Below, piece by piece: positions 34,301 through 42,000 of a DNA stretch of 44,429 bases (positions are counted from its first letter, which is position 1; each line of letters starts with the position of its first letter). Source of the DNA: a virus. The DNA lies in the IMG/VR virus record IMGVR_UViG_3300032193_000200, positions 1 through 44,429 of that record; one strand, 5' to 3'. The notes below the pieces were generated by a model, which worked only from the letters and a program-made list of their open reading frames with translations, did not search any database and was not told where the DNA came from. Made by a program: the position numbers and the translations under genes.

Positions 34301-37300
34301 CTTCGTTCTATCAATATAGTAAGCGTCAAACGCAGGTTCAAAAGCATTGAACTTGTTGCGCTGTACAACACCATTGAGTGCAACAATCAGGTCATCTTCT
34401 GGTCCTGGTAATTGAACAGCGGTGTCATCTTCATAATATAAGTCAAATACTGTAGTTTCTCCATCGATATAATCAGGAAGAGATCTGGTCTCTGTGGATC
34501 CCGTGATCGTAGATGTGATATTTGTTGTCAGTGCAGAAATAGCAGATACAACAGTTGCACATTCAGAAGATGGCAACTGATTGTCTGGAAGGATATTTAA
34601 GTTTGTAATTGGAGTTGTATTTGTATATGCTCCAGTCTTGTTTGGATTAAAGTAGGTTCTATCTAGAACTGTTGGACCAGTGTTGAAGATAGTTTCAATG
34701 ATTTCATAATACGTATTCAATGCTGCAGCAACACCAGCACATGCAGGAGAATTAGCATCAGCAATAACTTCATTGTTGATGACTGGTGCAATATTTGTAT
34801 AGATGCTAGTTCCAGGCAACGTTTGTCTCATTGCTAGAACACACAGTTCATTCAGTACCTTATCATAAGTTGCCAGAGTTTCAGACAACTGATCATTAAT
34901 GTATGCTAGTTTGCTTCCAATAAAGTATAGTTCTGCATATTCGACAATTTTATAGTTGCCACCATATCTTAGGTGTTCAACAACACGATCGATCAGAATA
35001 CCAGTATCTCTTCTACACTTAGTTTCTTTGGAGTTCCAGTTAATTGCAGGATACGTTGCCTTTGCCCAGTTTACAGAGTAATCAATAATATACTCTCTAT
35101 TCTTAGCAATCAGATCAGAACCATCATAGAATGTTCCGTTATTAGTTCCAGCAAATGTGAATGTTACCTGATTCAATCCATTGAATACAGGTGCAACTGT
35201 CAATGATGTTCCAGGACCAACAGAGTATTGATTTCCAGGAGTTACAACACCAGTTGCTGTTGGTAGTGTGACATTAGAAGTCTGTGTGCCATTCAGGTAA
35301 GTATTACCAGGAGCAGCTGAACCAGCAGGTGGTGTGCCACTGGTGATGAGGGCATTGGCAGATACTCTTACTTGAGTATCGTTGATAATCTCAGTAACCT
35401 TAATATTGTTAGCAGATGGGAATGCTCCACCAGCACTGATATGTGCTCCAATAGCAATATTAGAACTGTCAGTGACCGTGATAACATCATCACCAGCAGT
35501 CCAAGAAGCATTAACTTCAATCCAATCCCAGTTTCTAACTGCTAGTTTTGCTAATCTAACTGCATATTCAATTGCAGCATTAATGTAAACTTCGTAAGAA
35601 TCATATTTGGTGACAAAATCTGCTGCATAATCTAATGATTTGACGTTGCCACCAAATCTAACGTCATGATCAAGGGCTTTCATAGTTAGTCTGATGTCAT
35701 CCTTAAACTTAGGTTCTAGGATGTTCCATGGAATAGTATTGTTATTGATTACAGTAGCATACTGAGATTCAAACCATCCAATGGTTTCAGCGACAATAAA
35801 GTCTGTATTTCTATCAATTTGATTGGCGGCATCAATCCATGTGCCACCTCTCTGATAGATATTTCTTACTTTTTTGAGAGTGGACTGACTTACGCTAGGA
35901 TCTCTAAAGTAGAATAGTCTTGCTAAGAATTTCTGTTGTGGTACTACCTGACCTTCTACAGTTTGCTGACCTAAAGGTGGAGCAGCAAATGTAATAGTGC
36001 TACCAGAAATAGAATATGCAACTCCAGGTTCTTGGATTACACCATCAAGAGTAACAATTAGAGATTGATTGTTATATGGAACAATTACACTATTATTAGT
36101 TTTCTCTCTGAGGTTAAATGTTGTGGTTCCAACTAGTTGACCATTTGAATTAAACCTTCCGTCAAAAGGAGCATCTAACTTAACTTCAGCAGACAGTAGA
36201 TCTGTGAAATTATATTCTTGTACAGAAACCGTACCAGTGCCTTCTTTTGCTCTGTAGTCTTCAATTTTTTGAACTGTTTGAGTAACAACTCTGCGGGTGT
36301 TCTCTACTGTAATTTTGTTCTTCTCTGGATCCCAAAGTTGTACAACAGTAAAGTGACTTGCCTTTGGAGACTCAACAGGCATCTCAGAAGATGCTACTGG
36401 ATCAATGATTACCTCACCAAACAGTTTCATACCTGCTGGGTGAGTTGTATTCTTGATCAAGTCTCTCCAAATGCTGATTGGAGTTCTAGATTTAATTACA
36501 TACGAATAATCTTGATAGAAGAAAGAGTCTGTCAGTCTTTGATTACTGTTACCTACTCTACCTCTGTCAGATGTATAGTATCCTTGATTGTCGTATGAAG
36601 ATCTGATATCCAGAGAAAACTTAGTTACATAAGTTGCGACAATTTCTCCAGTGTTTCCTGAGCGCAAACTTTCTACGTTGCTGTTTTCTCTAAATGCACC
36701 AGTGATATTAACGATGGAGAGAAGATTAGAACCTTCGCGCCATTCAGCAACATTTCCTCTTGCAACTTCAATATTGTTGATTTTCTGTACTACAACCTCG
36801 CCTTTTTCAAATGCATTACTGGGATAGTTCTTCAGTGCATAAACGTATGGTGTAGTGTAATCAGAGTATAGTGTTTTATCTTTGTGGAAAGAAGCACCAT
36901 TTCTAACAATAGAAACATTTTTGGGTACACCAATGTCTTCGCCCTGTGCAAACAGTTTTACATCAGATTCAATAATTGCAATTGTTGGTGCAGATGTGTA
37001 ACCCTTTCCTTTTGTTTTTACTTTGATGTCAAATACTTTGCCACCAGCACCCATCGTCACGGTGAACGATGCATCGATGCCTGTGTTTCCATCAGTGATT
37101 ACTACAACTGGTTTAGAGTAGTTTGCACCAAAAGTGTCAACTCTTACACCAGTAATTGTCTTGGTGAATGAATCAAACAATACAGTTGCAGTTGCAAGGT
37201 TATCCTCAGCTGGGAAGACGCCAGTAACAATAGGTGTCTTTCTATATGTGTCACCAATATTTGTAATAGCAACTTTACTAATACCACCAACAGAGAATGC

Positions 37301-40300
37301 AGATGCTGTTGTATATGTGATAGTTCCACTACCATCATACTGTGGTGTTTTCTCCAAAGAATAGCAAATTCTATTTGAAGTAACGTAGTTTACTACCCTT
37401 CTGCCTACAAGAGGATCATTAATAATTTTAAGGTATGAATCCTCAGATGCAATCAGATTGTTTCTATCAAAATAGTAGTAATTAGAAAATTCCGTTGGTC
37501 TCTTGACATCATATGTATTAGTTGCATCTCTCGAACCAAAACCAAACTTGAGTTCGATTTGTGCTCCAGGTGCTCCAGGAAGAATAGCAGATTCTACTTT
37601 TTCTGCTGGGACAATATTGAAACTCTTGCTTGGGCTGAAATCTAAGTAACTTCCAGTCAAAGAACTATCCGATGTATCAAAGATATACTTGTAGTATTCT
37701 TGAATTTCAATAATTGGATTTGTCTGATATGTGCCAGTTGCTCCTCTCTTGAACTCAAACTTATTGGTTGCAGCACTAGCACTGACAATATCAGACAGTC
37801 TTTGTGGACTGCTGTTATCAAAGAACGAATCAAATGATGTAACAGGAGTCAGAGTATTGAGATTAGTTGATGATGGATAAACAATGAATAGTTTGTGTGT
37901 TACAGGATCATAAGTAACAGTTTCAGATCCATTGATTTGGAAGTTACTATTAAAGTTGTATCTTCCGTTATAAAGAACAAATTGTGCGTTGTCGTAATGA
38001 TCTACAGCAGTTGTTCCTTCTTGTGCTCTTTCTACAGTCAGAGTATTACTGGAGATAGAAGACACCTTGACAATTTCGTCGTCAATCTTTGCTAGATCAT
38101 TTACAGCAAATCTAGATGCATCATCAATGGTAATTTTAGTTGACTCTCTAGAAATTCCAACATGGTCAACATATACTTTTAGTCTCTGTGTGCTTTGAGA
38201 AGCACCAGATCTAACTAACTGTGCATCTTCCACAGAAAGCAAATCTTCTCTCTTGTAACCAGTGCCACCATCAGTAATCTGAATATCGGTTACATATCCA
38301 TCACTGCCTACAACGATGTTTGCTGTTGCACCAGATCCAGACCCACCAGTAAGAGGAATGTTTGTGTAACTGCCAGCAGTATAATCCCAACCAACATTAT
38401 ATACGAGCAGACGACCAATACCAGTGTAATTTACTTTAGTAGTGATCGATGGTGGATTTAACTGTAGATCTTGATAGATTCTCTTTCTGACATAATATGT
38501 TGTTGTCTTGGTTGCATCATCAGGATTGATTGCAACATTGATAACATCATTTAGACCAATACCATGGTTTTCAGAAGTTTGAATTAGAGCTACCAGTTGG
38601 TTCACATCAAATGGTTCTAAACCATCACTCAGTGATGTAAAACCAGTAATTTTAGTACCAGAGGTATCACTTAGATTGTTACTTGCTAGGTAGTGCTCTG
38701 CAAGGTTTGCCTCTGTCTCAAAGTAGTATGGTGCTGTACCAGTTGCAGCTTCAGCAGGAGTAGAAGGGTCATTGTCATAGTCTGCAGTCGGCAGAACTTT
38801 TACAGTAACAATGTTTGAATCTGATGTTGTAGCAAGAACCTCACCAAATGCTACTTTTGCTACAGCACCATCAGTCAATTTTAGAATCGATCCTACTGAA
38901 TAGGAGGACGCTGTATCTAACTGCAGATTTAGAACTTTAATCGAAGCAGAGAAGGTATTTGTAGTGTCAAACGTTCCTTGTACATTTCTAAGAACAACAA
39001 CATTGTCATTTCTTACAGTACCTACAATCTCACCAGATGCTCCAGATGCAGGTTGAGACAACGTGTCCCCATCAAACAAATATGCTGGAGTAATAATTTC
39101 CAGTCTGGTTGCTTTAGTCTCAGTAGACTCTAACCAATCAACATCTTTACCCTTTAGTTCAGATACAATTGCTTCTGCACCAAATCCTTCTGTACCAGTG
39201 TTGTTGAAGAATAGTTTAGATCCAACACTAAAGGTGTTTGTAGAAGAGACAATATCGATATTGTCAATACTACCACTCTTAACATCATTAACTGTAGCAA
39301 GGAAGTTTCCACCATTGCTAGGAGTTCCAGATCTATAAAAACGTCTTACATTTGTAGGTAGATCTGTCTGTGACAGGTTTGAATTGTAGTTAGAATCAAC
39401 AGGTAGAGAATAGTAATTTTCTCCAAGGATATATGGATACTGTGGTTCTTGCTGATCATTGATAGTCAAGAAATATGCATATGTGCCTGTTGGGAACTCT
39501 GGAGTTACACAATACCTACCGTTGTTCTGATCAAGCAATCCACTGCGATGTCTATACTCATAGTCATCAATGAATGTACCTAATGGATAGGTAGAGGTGG
39601 ATGGTCCCTCAAAACGACTCGTTTTCTGAACATAACTAGTAGTCATCCTAGCGATGCTGGATGTGGCATCTAATGGATTCTCATATCCAAATGGTCCATA
39701 GATGGGGTTGCCATCATATGCATAACCAATAATAGGAGAGTGTGTTTTACTTGCTGGTTCTTGGAATGTAGAACTAAGGTTGTCATTTAAGGCAACACGA
39801 AGAGATTTTGGATTGCCTACGTGACCATAACCATATTCCAGTTCTCTATTGTAATTCTCAAACAGATATCCATATTCGTCATCTAGTTTTGTTCCTAGTT
39901 TAACATATCTGTTCTTTACCCATCTCTTGATAGTAGCTACACCTTTTGCTCCAGAACCAACAGGAGAAACGATTACTTCGATATTTTCTTGTGAATAGAA
40001 CTCACCTTCATTGATTACTTCGTAACCAGTGACTTTACCACCTTCAATTGTAGCAGTATACTCAGCAAATCTACCTCTTCCTACCTTATCTCTGATTAGA
40101 ATTGTAGGTGGAACAGAATAGTATTCTCCTTGATTGTCAATCAGAAGACTCGTTACTTTACCCTGAGTTACAACAGCACGAATAATAGCACCTCTACCAG
40201 AGAGGATCTCTACTGTTGGGGTTTTAGAGTATTGAATTGGATTTCTTAGTTCAACAGACTCAACAAATTCACCAGAGAGTTTTGCAACTGCTTTTCCTGG

Positions 40301-41995
40301 TACACCATCTACAAGAACATTTGGTGGTGCAGTGTATTTGGTTCCTTTGACGGTAACATCAATTTTTTGTAGTTTGCCAAAGTCAACAAAGTCTTTATCT
40401 TTATATCCATAGACACGAACACCATTGACCAAGATTCCAACATCAGAATCTGGAGTCTTGTAAATCTCAGTAGTTCTTGTTGCTTGCTTTCTGACTAACT
40501 TAAGTAGTTTTTGATCTTGGATGTTTGTTGGATATCCACTAGCTCCATCTAAGATGTCATAGGAAGGATAACCAGTAGATGCAACGTAGTAGTATTGGTC
40601 ATCTTCAAATAGGGCAGATACATCTGCTGTCAATCCAGCGAGAACAGATTGAATTGCTGGTTTTCCAGGGGCAACTGGAACTGCACCAGTAGAAAACTTA
40701 AATCTTGGATTGTTTTGGGAATCAACAACCTTGGAGTCAGACGTGATGAATCCAGGAAGACCAATTTGGATTTTTTCACCAACTGTAGCATTTGGTTGTC
40801 CATTCTCTACATTCAGATTGTAGACTAAACCAAACGATAGTAGGGTTACACCAGCACCACCCAGTTCAATAGGTTCGTATACATCAGTACCTACTGGATA
40901 TGTTCCCTGAGTCTGTCTGGTAGCAATAGTAAATTGGGTGATGTTCTTTTCATCAAAAGTGACAATTTCACTGCCAACTAAAAGACTACCAGTTTTCTTC
41001 CATCCAAGTGTAGAGAAGACTTTGATAGTATCACCAGGACCATCAGTAGATAAGATTTGCTCAGTCAACTGTGTTTTTGACGTGATTGCAAATGTACCGT
41101 TGATAGTTTCCTCAGCAAGGAAAATGTTGTAGATGTTTTCTCCATCTACCGTGCTGTCATATCTTACATTATCTACAGTAGCAGAAGCAAACGCAGTATT
41201 GTCAGTCTGTGGTTGTGTAATTACCTTACCAATCAGATCATTGACATTACCACTAAGAACCTTTGCTTTCAGGGCATATCCTTGTACCCAGTCAGATTCG
41301 GAAGACTTGTATGTAAAGTCTTTTGGTTCATACTGAGTTGGTGTATTCTCTTCACCACCAGCAACCAGTGTATTGAACAGGAATCTTACAGAGGCTTCTG
41401 TTCCTTTTGCCTTGTAGAACTTGCGAATGTTCTTGATAAGGGTTCTCTTATCAACTTCGCCTTTTAAATATTTTTCTGGGAAAGCACCAAGATACTGTGC
41501 TTCAAAACTCTTGATTAACGCATACAGAAATAGATTACTGATATTCTGTACGTCAGATCCACCAGAGTGTGCTGCAGCAACTGTAGAAACAAAATTACTG
41601 GAACCGTATAGGTCGCCTAGTTTGGTGTTACCACTGACACCTCTACTTACGTCTTGGAAAGTATCGTTAGTTCTTGTCTTGTAAAAGCAGATTTCATCAT
41701 CAATCTTGAAATAACCATTTTCTTCTGGAAAAGAAGTGGCATCTGCAACCTGAATGGAAGTAGCAGAATCTGTGACGTTAGTTACTAGTGTAGATTTCTG
41801 CTTAAGTAAATTCTTCTCATAGTAATCGATGTCAGCATAAGTCTGCAAGTTACTGATAACATCAAGAGGTTGACCTTGCAACTCTTGCTGCTCATAATAC
41901 TTGGTTACGAACTTACTAAAAAGTTCGTATTCAGAGGTGATAAACTCTGGGAGTTGTGACTCGATCAGAGTTGAAATTGCCTTTTTTACTGCCAT
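31385..41995 (-). CDS. gp7: Giant gp7-like baseplate wedge protein (3536 aa)
   Basis: The gene sits between gp6 and gp8, the gp7 position. T4 gp7 has 1032 residues. Around residues 180-260, IKNIRKFYKAKGTEASVRFL and NVNDLIGKVITQP resemble T4 gp7 RSYDFYSTKGIEASYKFL and TEDLVGQTIY. About 1600 residues later (near 1825-1860), YSYVIKSRTPISIWRDLIKN and HPAGMKLFG resemble T4 YYVMKIKSNLPSSRWKSDV and HPVGFGF. Other modules: five IDDE/RG-GT units (about 66-130, 319-366, 1279-1332, 3151-3219, 3471-3536); GSGY repeats; a YHYH-like domain (about 753-862); two helical CRRD modules (about 2047-2155 and 2288-2390); and three LNGVIQ-type units. Start MAVKKAISTLIESQLPEFIT, 5 bases after gp6. I infer that it nucleates the wedge like gp7 and that the rest was added. 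Confidence 0.88.
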   Translation of the reverse strand: MAVKKAISTLIESQLPEFITSEYELFSKFVTKYYEQQELQGQPLDVISNLQTYADIDYYEKNLLKQKSTLVTNVTDSATSIQVADATSFPEENGYFKIDDEICFYKTRTNDTFQDVSRGVSGNTKLGDLYGSSNFVSTVAAAHSGGSDVQNISNLFLYALIKSFEAQYLGAFPEKYLKGEVDKRTLIKNIRKFYKAKGTEASVRFLFNTLVAGGEENTPTQYEPKDFTYKSSESDWVQGYALKAKVLSGNVNDLIGKVITQPQTDNTAFASATVDNVRYDSTVDGENIYNIFLAEETINGTFAITSKTQLTEQILSTDGPGDTIKVFSTLGWKKTGSLLVGSEIVTFDEKNITQFTIATRQTQGTYPVGTDVYEPIELGGAGVTLLSFGLVYNLNVENGQPNATVGEKIQIGLPGFITSDSKVVDSQNNPRFKFSTGAVPVAPGKPAIQSVLAGLTADVSALFEDDQYYYVASTGYPSYDILDGASGYPTNIQDQKLLKLVRKQATRTTEIYKTPDSDVGILVNGVRVYGYKDKDFVDFGKLQKIDVTVKGTKYTAPPNVLVDGVPGKAVAKLSGEFVESVELRNPIQYSKTPTVEILSGRGAIIRAVVTQGKVTSLLIDNQGEYYSVPPTILIRDKVGRGRFAEYTATIEGGKVTGYEVINEGEFYSQENIEVIVSPVGSGAKGVATIKRWVKNRYVKLGTKLDDEYGYLFENYNRELEYGYGHVGNPKSLRVALNDNLSSTFQEPASKTHSPIIGYAYDGNPIYGPFGYENPLDATSSIARMTTSYVQKTSRFEGPSTSTYPLGTFIDDYEYRHRSGLLDQNNGRYCVTPEFPTGTYAYFLTINDQQEPQYPYILGENYYSLPVDSNYNSNLSQTDLPTNVRRFYRSGTPSNGGNFLATVNDVKSGSIDNIDIVSSTNTFSVGSKLFFNNTGTEGFGAEAIVSELKGKDVDWLESTETKATRLEIITPAYLFDGDTLSQPASGASGEIVGTVRNDNVVVLRNVQGTFDTTNTFSASIKVLNLQLDTASSYSVGSILKLTDGAVAKVAFGEVLATTSDSNIVTVKVLPTADYDNDPSTPAEAATGTAPYYFETEANLAEHYLASNNLSDTSGTKITGFTSLSDGLEPFDVNQLVALIQTSENHGIGLNDVINVAINPDDATKTTTYYVRKRIYQDLQLNPPSITTKVNYTGIGRLLVYNVGWDYTAGSYTNIPLTGGSGSGATANIVVGSDGYVTDIQITDGGTGYKREDLLSVEDAQLVRSGASQSTQRLKVYVDHVGISRESTKITIDDASRFAVNDLAKIDDEIVKVSSISSNTLTVERAQEGTTAVDHYDNAQFVLYNGRYNFNSNFQINGSETVTYDPVTHKLFIVYPSSTNLNTLTPVTSFDSFFDNSSPQRLSDIVSASAATNKFEFKRGATGTYQTNPIIEIQEYYKYIFDTSDSSLTGSYLDFSPSKSFNIVPAEKVESAILPGAPGAQIELKFGFGSRDATNTYDVKRPTEFSNYYYFDRNNLIASEDSYLKIINDPLVGRRVVNYVTSNRICYSLEKTPQYDGSGTITYTTASAFSVGGISKVAITNIGDTYRKTPIVTGVFPAEDNLATATVLFDSFTKTITGVRVDTFGANYSKPVVVITDGNTGIDASFTVTMGAGGKVFDIKVKTKGKGYTSAPTIAIIESDVKLFAQGEDIGVPKNVSIVRNGASFHKDKTLYSDYTTPYVYALKNYPSNAFEKGEVVVQKINNIEVARGNVAEWREGSNLLSIVNITGAFRENSNVESLRSGNTGEIVATYVTKFSLDIRSSYDNQGYYTSDRGRVGNSNQRLTDSFFYQDYSYVIKSRTPISIWRDLIKNTTHPAGMKLFGEVIIDPVASSEMPVESPKASHFTVVQLWDPEKNKITVENTRRVVTQTVQKIEDYRAKEGTGTVSVQEYNFTDLLSAEVKLDAPFDGRFNSNGQLVGTTTFNLREKTNNSVIVPYNNQSLIVTLDGVIQEPGVAYSISGSTITFAAPPLGQQTVEGQVVPQQKFLARLFYFRDPSVSQSTLKKVRNIYQRGGTWIDAANQIDRNTDFIVAETIGWFESQYATVINNNTIPWNILEPKFKDDIRLTMKALDHDVRFGGNVKSLDYAADFVTKYDSYEVYINAAIEYAVRLAKLAVRNWDWIEVNASWTAGDDVITVTDSSNIAIGAHISAGGAFPSANNIKVTEIINDTQVRVSANALITSGTPPAGSAAPGNTYLNGTQTSNVTLPTATGVVTPGNQYSVGPGTSLTVAPVFNGLNQVTFTFAGTNNGTFYDGSDLIAKNREYIIDYSVNWAKATYPAINWNSKETKCRRDTGILIDRVVEHLRYGGNYKIVEYAELYFIGSKLAYINDQLSETLATYDKVLNELCVLAMRQTLPGTSIYTNIAPVINNEVIADANSPACAGVAAALNTYYEIIETIFNTGPTVLDRTYFNPNKTGAYTNTTPITNLNILPDNQLPSSECATVVSAISALTTNITSTITGSTETRSLPDYIDGETTVFDLYYEDDTAVQLPGPEDDLIVALNGVVQRNKFNAFEPAFDAYYIDRTKNPNQIVFDSPPIWDQDLSAKTIGEPTAVEKFFAFNIGSYKRYTTDKTLILEDDSSSKGPFLIKSVDTDTVYNVEDRDFLIVLVNGVIQDYESAYEIAGPAITFKYPLRKEDVVDMRLLYGKDYEKVVTLYDHEPGSYLYNKTLTVGNGATTVYPGYNSWWTSDKGYPSTYANVWLYQELPSGAKNPLGKMVNYYVQGPDLKFQLRSNNTTFDPALDIKVGIFLNPNGPTFTIDTTTYTCTLTTNNVGADGITILSRESQTWYQNDVANTNDALKKKGFFKVSPGDVIKIDGEDKPRTIKEVAPNVYSKEYRNNNDVTSDHYGTYTVTPYNGTTRGEGLSITPIMEEDANGNLTGRIERLDWNRKVFKSDGSRAEGTAYQYYTPPQVEFVPKSGNGGGAKAAVIVSNGNVIAVELIDGGGGYTEAPKAVVTRNYRIIRYNDIEVNVIKLGVQSVVKQEITIQSEVTPITLPPPIAAYISSFLLISPYLIERKIVDNIWPVEQLNDMPTGDNQPGIVVRQRSTDRITPVVMAKPDVTRQIVSVAATAAPNVVSASVISTSRAITTTVQREIDSTFLERKTYNAAGAFLQTDLPQGSTIVYIPDTSQFASNGKILVGDEVIYYPRKYDDRFLFCERGQDGTNDQLWTAGTFVRQLEDLVSVVPGGVNTIQSISSVSSSHLAEGRGAESTRTLQVQGGSTTLPGTVDRVSILELQPQVSVESISSVSFVREGLIETGVIGIDPMVITYKETTVQQEQQINVVFDYSVRRESTALLLFTPPSGLLDFYQEEVFFTNPVETRNNGPVTLIAKTVTKRNSVVIDLVNADEGLNTYQGEYTVGNLGSNIGNWTTVGYDDGTANVSNWTIQHFERYFAALSINDFVKRGNSNFTLSGQKWNLGNPSIQNPVTTTTSSGTIPSTIAVADTTYFLSSGHLFTESGSVIEYTGKTATSFTGCTLLRGTTTIASGDEIVPFSIS
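31388..31590 (-). repeat. IDDE/RG-GT module, copy 5 (C-terminal) of the gp7-like protein
   Basis: Encodes STIAVADTTYFLSSGHLFTE, SVIEYTGKTATSFTGCTLLR and GTTTIASG. It follows the order strand, TxxF, (E)xxxIxY, RGxxGT seen in copies 1-4. Confidence 0.6.
32335..32545 (-). repeat. IDDE/RG-GT module, copy 4 of the gp7-like protein
   Basis: Encodes STIVYIPDTSQFASNGKILV, GDEVIYYPRKYDD and FCERGQDGTND. Aligns with copies at 41605-41800, 40880-41045, 37990-38160 and 31388-31590. Confidence 0.65.
34815..35135 (-). repeat. Helical CRRD-GGN module, copy 2 of the gp7-like protein
   Basis: Encodes GSDLIAKNREYIIDYSVNWA, ATYPAINWNSKETKCRRDTG, LRYGGNYKIVEYAELYF and LNELCVLAMR. It shares the signature of the two copies in the 3041-residue protein. 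Confidence 0.7.
35520..35860 (-). repeat. Helical CRRD-GGN-RNW module, copy 1 of the gp7-like protein
   Basis: Encodes WIDAANQIDRNTDFIVAETI, ALDHDVRFGGNVKSLDYAAD and RLAKLAVRNW. The CRRD box is replaced by FKDDIRLTMK. Confidence 0.65.
36950..37300 (-). repeat. GSGY-type beta repeats in the gp7-like protein, C cluster
   Basis: Encodes AITNIGDTYRKTPIVTGV, VDTFGANYSKPVVVITDG and VKTKGKGYTSAPTIAIIESD in tandem. Confidence 0.6.
37990..38160 (-). repeat. IDDE/RG-GT module, copy 3 of the gp7-like protein
   Basis: Encodes TKITIDDASRFAVNDLAKID, DEIVKVSSISSNTLTVERAQ and EGTTAVDH. The arginine-glycine pair is RAQEGT here. Confidence 0.6.
39405..39740 (-). other. YHYH-like domain region in the gp7-like protein
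   Basis: Encodes about residues 753-862. IGYAYDGNPIYGPFGYENP, then HRSGLLDQNNGRYCVTPEFP, TGTYAYFLT and YPYILG follow the order of the YHYH domain (Pfam family name), known from secreted bacterial and eukaryotic proteins. The eponymous Tyr-His-Tyr-His appears as TYAYF, so the histidines are lost. Confidence 0.65.
39920..40375 (-). repeat. Four tandem divergent GSGY-type beta repeats in the gp7-like protein
   Basis: Encodes VKGTKYTAPPNVLVDG, LRNPIQYSKTPTVEILSG, DNQGEYYSVPPTILIRD and INEGEFYSQENIEVIVS in a row. Each repeat has a Tyr followed by PPxxxV strands and an Ala-rich link. Confidence 0.6.
40880..41045 (-). repeat. IDDE/RG-GT module, copy 2 of the gp7-like protein
   Basis: Encodes GDTIKVFSTLGWKKTGSLLV, GSEIVTFDEKNITQFTIATR and QTQGTYPVG. 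Confidence 0.55.
41605..41800 (-). repeat. IDDE/RG-GT module, copy 1 of the gp7-like protein
   Basis: Encodes SATSIQVADATSFPEENGYF, KIDDEICFYKTRTNDTFQDV and SRGVSGNTKLG, within the gp7-homologous N-terminal region. Confidence 0.65.
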
Positions 41996-42000
41996 CTATA

